Assembly (NCBI RefSeq): GCF_902729355.1
Contig: NZ_CACVCC010000024.1
Span: 1 to 35,196, forward strand
DNA: 35,196 nucleotides
From: Streptococcus sp. S784/96/1
Lineage (GTDB): Bacteria > Bacillota > Bacilli > Lactobacillales > Streptococcaceae
Direction: 5' to 3'
The translations under genes were made by a program, and so were the position numbers. Shown here in pieces: positions 35,195-35,196 of this stretch; the first letter of the stretch is position 1, and every line of letters begins with the position of its first letter. The notes under the pieces were generated by a model. It was not told where the DNA came from, searched no databases, and worked only from the letters and a program-made list of their open reading frames with translations.

Positions 35195-35196
35195 CC

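Overview
The window looks like a low-G+C streptococcal chromosome. Gene orders and protein sequences (rsmH-ftsL-pbp2X-mraY, yajC/uppS-cdsA-rseP-proS, pncB-nadE, an orphan MsmK ATPase, DUF4059-trxB) point to the salivarius group, perhaps S. thermophilus. That placement comes from memory of the families, not from a database search. Most of the window is core housekeeping sequence. Decayed mobile DNA lies at both ends, and several repeat-rich or structured intergenic stretches lie between genes.

Layout. 1-440 is the tail of an ISL3-family IS. 536-5194 holds a small PepSY lipoprotein, proline biosynthesis (proB-proA), a PucR/CdaR-type regulator, and the sugar-ABC ATPase msmK behind two CcpA (cre)-like sites. 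5287-9851 is the cell-wall/division cluster rsmH-ftsL-pbp2X-mraY. 10140-11483 is a DEAD-box helicase with a long leader. 11650-14710 is a polar amino acid (cystine-type) ABC importer whose binding-protein gene is separated from its permease/ATPase genes by 629 bp of apparently regulatory DNA. 15083-16392 is DUF4059-trxB, bracketed by inverted copies of an intergenic repeat. 16819-19100 is pncB-nadE (NAD salvage), with an attenuator-like hairpin ahead of it. 19185-21820 holds a protein of unknown function, an LdcB-like carboxypeptidase lipoprotein, a frameshifted GNAT gene and an uncharacterised protein. 21844-23387 (minus) is serS with a serine T-box leader. 23469-26294 holds DUF3013, a SufT-like protein (minus), yebC, a PedC-like thioredoxin-fold protein and yajC. 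26314-26557 is a nested inverted-repeat element and a group II intron-like scrap. 26558-27013 (minus) is a usp gene with a cre-like site on its -35. 27326-32211 is uppS-cdsA-rseP and proS. 32531-35023 is an IS graveyard: a degenerate IS3-family element carrying a ~100 bp G+C-rich insertion, abutting IS66 fragments. The window ends in a strong promoter followed by a second TTGACA, which suggests a stable-RNA operon just downstream.

I did not find an obvious new multi-gene system. The most unusual signals are regulatory or structural. They are start codons without Shine-Dalgarno sequences, some placed exactly where transcription should begin (rsmH, possibly proB); the long leaders of the helicase and of the permease gene; the paired repeats around DUF4059-trxB; the nested hairpin between yajC and usp; and the foreign insertion inside the IS3 element.
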